From NCBI RefSeq assembly GCF_044763875.1, contig NZ_JBIWGZ010000002.1:496001-560000 (forward strand): DNA of 64,000 nt, given 5' to 3'. A model generated the notes under the pieces. It was not told where the DNA came from. It saw only the letters and a list, made by a program, of their open reading frames with translations, and did not search any database. Shown here one piece after another: positions 61,090-64,000 of the stretch (its first letter is position 1; the number at the start of each line of letters is the position of its first letter). Position numbers and translations under genes: made by a program. The DNA comes from Rummeliibacillus sp044763875. Lineage in GTDB: Bacteria; Bacillota; Bacilli; Bacillales_A; Planococcaceae.

Positions 61090-61765
61090 AACCGTAGTCA
61101 CCTCCATGTTCATCACGAACAATTAGACCGCCTTCAATTGCCACAACGCGACGTCTCATGTTATTTACAATTTCTCTATTATGCGTTGCCATAATAATTG
61201 TTGTCCCACGTGCATTTATTTCTTCAAATAAATTCATAATATCCCAAGAAGTATCTGGATCTAAATTCCCTGTCGGTTCATCAGCAATAACCACTTTTGG
61301 TACATTAACAATGGAGCGTGCAATTGATACACGCTGTTGTTCGCCCCCTGATAATTCATCAGGAAACATTCTTGCTTTCTTTTTTAAACCAACTAAATCC
61401 AACACGTCCATAACGCGCTTACGAATTTTTGTCGGATTTTCTTCAATCACTTCAAGTGCAAATGCGACATTTTCATACACATTTAATCTTGGTAAGAGTT
61501 TGAAATCTTGGAAAACGACACCGATTTGCCTTCTTAAGTAAGGTACTTCCTTACTCTTTAATGACGTTAAATTCATTCCATTGACAATAATTTCGCCTGT
61601 TGTTGCTTTTTCTTCACGATACATCATTTTAATAAATGTCGATTTACCTGCACCACTAGGACCAACGATATAAACAAATTCTCCCTGGTTAATTTTTATA
61701 TTAAGTCCATTAATCGCAACGATTCCATTTGGGTACTTTTTATAGACATTCTTCATCTCTATCAT
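61079..61765 (-). CDS. ftsE: Cell-division ATP-binding protein FtsE
   Basis: The 228-residue length is standard for FtsE. It has Walker A (GPSGAGKSTFIKMM), Q-loop (VVFQDFKLLP), signature (LSGGEQQRVSIARSIV), Walker B (VIADEPTGNLDPD) and H-loop (IMATHNREIV). It starts MIEMKNVYKKYPNGI at 61765 after AGGTGG. A longer frame has no site. It is the first of the ftsE-ftsX-M23 operon. The region upstream has no gene on this strand for 300 bases. Confidence 0.96.
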   Translation of the reverse strand: MIEMKNVYKKYPNGIVAINGLNIKINQGEFVYIVGPSGAGKSTFIKMMYREEKATTGEIIVNGMNLTSLKSKEVPYLRRQIGVVFQDFKLLPRLNVYENVAFALEVIEENPTKIRKRVMDVLDLVGLKKKARMFPDELSGGEQQRVSIARSIVNVPKVVIADEPTGNLDPDTSWDIMNLFEEINARGTTIIMATHNREIVNNMRRRVVAIEGGLIVRDEHGGDYGYEI

Positions 61766-61801
61766 TTTTTTACCACCTATTTTATAGTAAAACTTAACCA
61801 A

Positions 61802-62052
61802 TTTTAGTTAAGACTATTATAACATTGTACTAGTTTTCTATCATTACAGTTTTATTTCAAATCATTAAATATATTTAAATGTGTTTATTTGATGAAAAAT
61901 AAATGTTTTGCATGAAATTTGTTTGTAATCTATCTAGCTCCGCGCATGCCTCTTAATGGCTCACACGATATTGATATTAATTCAATAGCCCTTGGCACTG
62001 GTGGGAGCGGACTTTGGAGATCTGCCTCTATTCAGCCAAATTTCGAAACCTA
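61802..62052. other. Gene-free stretch upstream of ftsE
   Basis: AT-rich near the gene, where the ftsE promoter should lie, and more GC-rich at 61.93-62.03 kb. No ORF with a ribosome-binding site was seen. Confidence 0.4.
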
Positions 62053-62085
62053 AAAAAACCGGAGAGAAAATCTCCCCGGTTTTTG
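62053..62085 (-). terminator. Terminator of yvlB
   Basis: AACCGGAGA pairs with TCTCCCCGGTT (small bulge), with A- and T-runs outside. It lies 15 bases after the yvlB stop. Confidence 0.78.
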
Positions 62086-62099
62086 TCAAAACTCTTTGA

Positions 62100-63332
62100 T
62101 TATAAATTATATCTAACAATAACTGAGCCTGTCTTTGTTTCTCCATCAATGACTAAAGTTGATGAATCCTCAATCTTTTTAGAGAATTGAACAGATTTTT
62201 GTAAAAATTGACTTTGTTCATTTAAACGCTGTATATCTGGTAATCGAACATCCATCTTTCCTAGATTAGATGAAACTTCCCCTTGTAAAGAGACTGTACT
62301 TGGTATATAGATTTCTACAGTACCTGCTACTGTTTGTGCTTTGATGCTCTTTGCTTCTTGAGAACGAGTTGTAACTACCACATGTCCATTAGCAGATTCT
62401 GCTTCGATTTCACTAATAGCACCATCAACATAAATACGACCATTAACTGTTTCTGCTTCTAGTTCATCGCCGGCTACATCGCGAACTTCAATCGCACCAT
62501 TCGCGGTTTCCAAATCCACCCTTCTAAAATTAAAGGATTTACAGTCTATTCTGCCATTCATCGTTTTCACTTTCAATTTTTCAATATTAATATTTCCTGT
62601 ACTGAACCCACCATTAAATTGATGGATTGTTACCGTATTATAATTTGCTTGAGGAATATATAAAGTAACGTCGACACGGATTTTCTTTGTTGTACTAATT
62701 ACTCGTAACGTCCCGTTGTCATTCTTACAAACAAATTGATCTCGGAATTCTTTTTCTAGATCATCACTTATCTTGACAAACGAAGGTCTCACTTTATAAA
62801 CAGCTCTTGCCGTACCATCTATTGATGGTTTCACTTCAACATTGCCATTTGGAATGTCTATACTTATATTTGAAAAATCTGATGTTTCAATTATTTCTTC
62901 TTTTTCGAAGAAATTAGGATCAATAAATGACTTATCAAAGTCAAATTCTTTTACCTTTGAAACAGCAGTATTCATCAAATCAACAAATTTTGAACTGAAT
63001 TGTGTAAAATCCCTCTTCAAATCTTCGAAGAATGTTTCATCGACTCCCTTTGAAGATTGATATTGTTTAGATGATTGCCCTTGCTCTTGCCAAGAATATT
63101 GTTCATCATTTGTTTGCGAATACGATTGGGATTGTTGATTTGTTTCTTTTGTATTAAATTGGGGTTGTTCATATTTTGATTGCGTATTTGTATTGTCTAA
63201 GCTATCTTGATGCTGATTTTCCATTGATTGTGTAGATGATTCTTCCAGTTTTTCTAATAATACTATCGCTTCTTGAGCTGTAATGGTGCCTTTTTCAACT
63301 AAATCTAAAATGCGTTTACGTTCATTTTGCAT
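62100..63332 (-). CDS. yvlB: DUF4097 protein with N-terminal SHOCT-like helix (YvlB)
   Basis: A 410-residue protein. The first 35 residues (RKRILDLVEKGTITAQEAIVLL) form the short YvlB-type helical head. A Gln/Ser-rich linker follows (about 35-90). The remainder is DUF4097 beta-solenoid sequence with repeated NGxIxV-like turns (ETANGAIEVRDVAGD, ETVNGRIYVDGAISE, ESANGHVVVTTRS). YvlB is linked to envelope-stress operons (with PspC-like genes) in Bacillus. AAGGAGG precedes the ATG. Confidence 0.9.
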   Translation of the reverse strand: MQNERKRILDLVEKGTITAQEAIVLLEKLEESSTQSMENQHQDSLDNTNTQSKYEQPQFNTKETNQQSQSYSQTNDEQYSWQEQGQSSKQYQSSKGVDETFFEDLKRDFTQFSSKFVDLMNTAVSKVKEFDFDKSFIDPNFFEKEEIIETSDFSNISIDIPNGNVEVKPSIDGTARAVYKVRPSFVKISDDLEKEFRDQFVCKNDNGTLRVISTTKKIRVDVTLYIPQANYNTVTIHQFNGGFSTGNINIEKLKVKTMNGRIDCKSFNFRRVDLETANGAIEVRDVAGDELEAETVNGRIYVDGAISEIEAESANGHVVVTTRSQEAKSIKAQTVAGTVEIYIPSTVSLQGEVSSNLGKMDVRLPDIQRLNEQSQFLQKSVQFSKKIEDSSTLVIDGETKTGSVIVRYNL

Positions 63333-63497
63333 TTAAATGGCCTCCTTGTTCGTATTACTAATAGTTACGAATTGCCCGGAAAAAAGTTTCATTTTATTCT
63401 ATTTGAATCAATTTCATAAATCCATTTTTGGTGTTTAACTACGAACATTTCAATACATTGACTTTCCGCTTTTCAAGTATTAATCTGCTTTCTTCGT

Positions 63498-63542
63498 GAT
63501 GTGGAATTAGCTTCGCTTTCCGCGGGCGAGCGTTGAGGCTAC
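63498..63542. repeat. GC-rich repeat, left half of an interrupted copy (C1)
   Basis: It starts GATGTGGAA, then TTAGCTTCGCTTTCCGCGGG, like the left half of copy C2, but breaks off after GCGTTGAGGCT. Its partner half lies at 63760-63832. Confidence 0.7.
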
Positions 63543-63593
63543 TTAAAAAGTGTAGTAAAACAAATATTTATAGTATATATCTGCTATTGAATG

Positions 63594-63700
63594 AAGTGGA
63601 GTTAGCTTCGCTTTCCGTGGGCGAACTGACGAGCCTCCTCGCTGCGCTCCGGGGTCTCGTCTAGCTCGTTTTCCCACAGGAGTCTCCGCTATTTCCACTT
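63594..63700. repeat. GC-rich palindromic repeat, complete copy (C2)
   Basis: A complete copy of 107 bases with inverted ends AAGTGGA/TCCACTT and inner CGTGGG/CCCACA. The centre reads GAGCCTCCTCGCTGCGCTCC then GGGGTCTCGTC. It lies between the two halves of another copy. Confidence 0.8.
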
Positions 63701-63759
63701 CAACGAAGATGGCAATACAAAATTTTCATCATAAAAATTTAGCTTTTTTTACTTTTTCA

Positions 63760-63832
63760 GTGGCCTCACTTCGTTCACTACGGGGTCTCACCTGTCTCGC
63801 TTTCCTGCAGGAGTCTTCGCTATTTCCACATC
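63760..63832. repeat. GC-rich repeat, right half of the interrupted copy (C3)
   Basis: It begins GGCCTCACTTCGTTCACTA, continues CGGGGTCTCACCTGTCTCGC and ends TTCCACATC, the exact reverse complement of the C1 start GATGTGGAA. Confidence 0.7.
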
Positions 63833-63878
63833 AAAAAATATCGCTATCTAAGATTTCCATTATAATTTTTCAAGGTTT

Positions 63879-63992
63879 TTACATTTCAAGTGCCTTTTCG
63901 ACAGTTGTTTTCCCGACGATATTGTAACCTGAAACAATAATTAGCTTTGCCGCTTTGCTTGCTCGTCGCAGAAAAAATAGTTGCCTAGGCAA
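63879..63992 (-). CDS. Doubtful short ORF at the right edge
   Basis: A minus-strand frame of 37 codons ends ...SKAAKLIIVSGYNIVGKTTV, then EKALEM and TAA. The composition looks protein-like, but a stop cuts the frame near the window edge and the only start is a TTG inside a palindrome. It could be the C-terminus of a broken gene. I do not recognise it. Confidence 0.25.
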   Translation of the reverse strand: MPRQLFFLRRASKAAKLIIVSGYNIVGKTTVEKALEM

Positions 63993-64000
63993 CTATTTTT
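63973..64000. terminator. Perfect 28-base palindrome at the right edge
   Basis: AAAAATAGTTGCCT and AGGCAACTATTTTT are exact inverted copies with no spacer. The A- and T-rich arms fit a bidirectional terminator. The sequence may continue beyond the window. Confidence 0.6.

Noticed and set aside
63709..63927. Plus-strand ORF of 72 codons at the right edge
   Set aside because: Most of it is the dispersed GC-rich repeat. There is no site and no protein-like pattern.
1..64000. CRISPR arrays, prophage, tRNA or rRNA genes
   Set aside because: I saw no regularly spaced direct repeats, no phage structural genes, no tRNA-like cloverleaf and no rRNA sequence.

Overview
The window looks like chromosomal core sequence from a low-GC, endospore-forming member of the Bacillales. 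Spore genes (spoVIF, spoVAC-AD-AEB, a CotY/CotZ protein, cotO, a YjcZ-type peptide) sit among many Bacillus subtilis-type neighbours (yjcFGH, yjbH to yjbO, spx-mecA-coiA-pepF, yitUVW, yisKL, addBA, ftsEX-ctpB-minJ-csbA). Several blocks next to each other here are far apart in B. subtilis, and a clpB gene is present. I infer a Planococcaceae/Caryophanaceae relative (Lysinibacillus, Solibacillus or Rummeliibacillus type). Genus is not proven from sequence alone.

Layout. 1-7.6 kb: 3' part of a YhgE/Pip membrane protein, a candidate small RNA, a phosphate permease with its DUF47 partner, a histidine phosphatase, a secreted nuclease lipoprotein and a YutG-type phosphatase, with two long gene-free gaps. 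7.7-15.4 kb: yjcHGF, a sporulation block (small coat or membrane proteins, a sigma-G-type spoVA mini-operon led by a YhcN/YlaJ lipoprotein, a CotY/CotZ protein, cotO) and mgtE. 16-27 kb: yjbL-yjbM-nadK-yjbO, divergent yjbK-yjbJ and yjbI-yjbH, the redox small RNA RoxS (RsaE) with a Rex-like operator, then pepF, coiA, mecA and spx. 27.7-35.4 kb: trpS behind a T-box leader, fabH-fabF, an N-domain-less ClpB under two CtsR boxes, and a [4Fe-4S] Fnr. 35.5-46 kb: a MacB-type ABC pair, yitWVU, degV, a membrane-anchored amylase-like protein lacking GH13 catalytic residues, yisL, yisK and a DUF418 protein. 46-63.3 kb: addBA, a TVP38 protein, csbA, minJ, ctpB, a ResA-like thioredoxin, an M23 hydrolase with ftsX and ftsE, and yvlB.

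The genes form recognisable working groups. One is thiol and protein-quality stress (Spx, its adaptor YjbH, MecA, ClpB, RoxS, Fnr). Others are spore maturation and DPA transport, (p)ppGpp and NAD metabolism, recombination (AddAB), fatty-acid initiation and elongation (FabH/FabF), and cell division with wall hydrolysis (FtsEX with an M23 hydrolase, MinJ, CtpB).

The most unusual features are the GH13 pseudoenzyme, the CtsR-flanked short ClpB, a family of GC-rich palindromic repeats including one copy split by another near the right edge, the CxxC-less YjbH, a possible ATT start in coiA, and an unassigned multi-hairpin RNA near 2.2 kb. I found no CRISPR array, intact insertion sequence, prophage, tRNA or rRNA.
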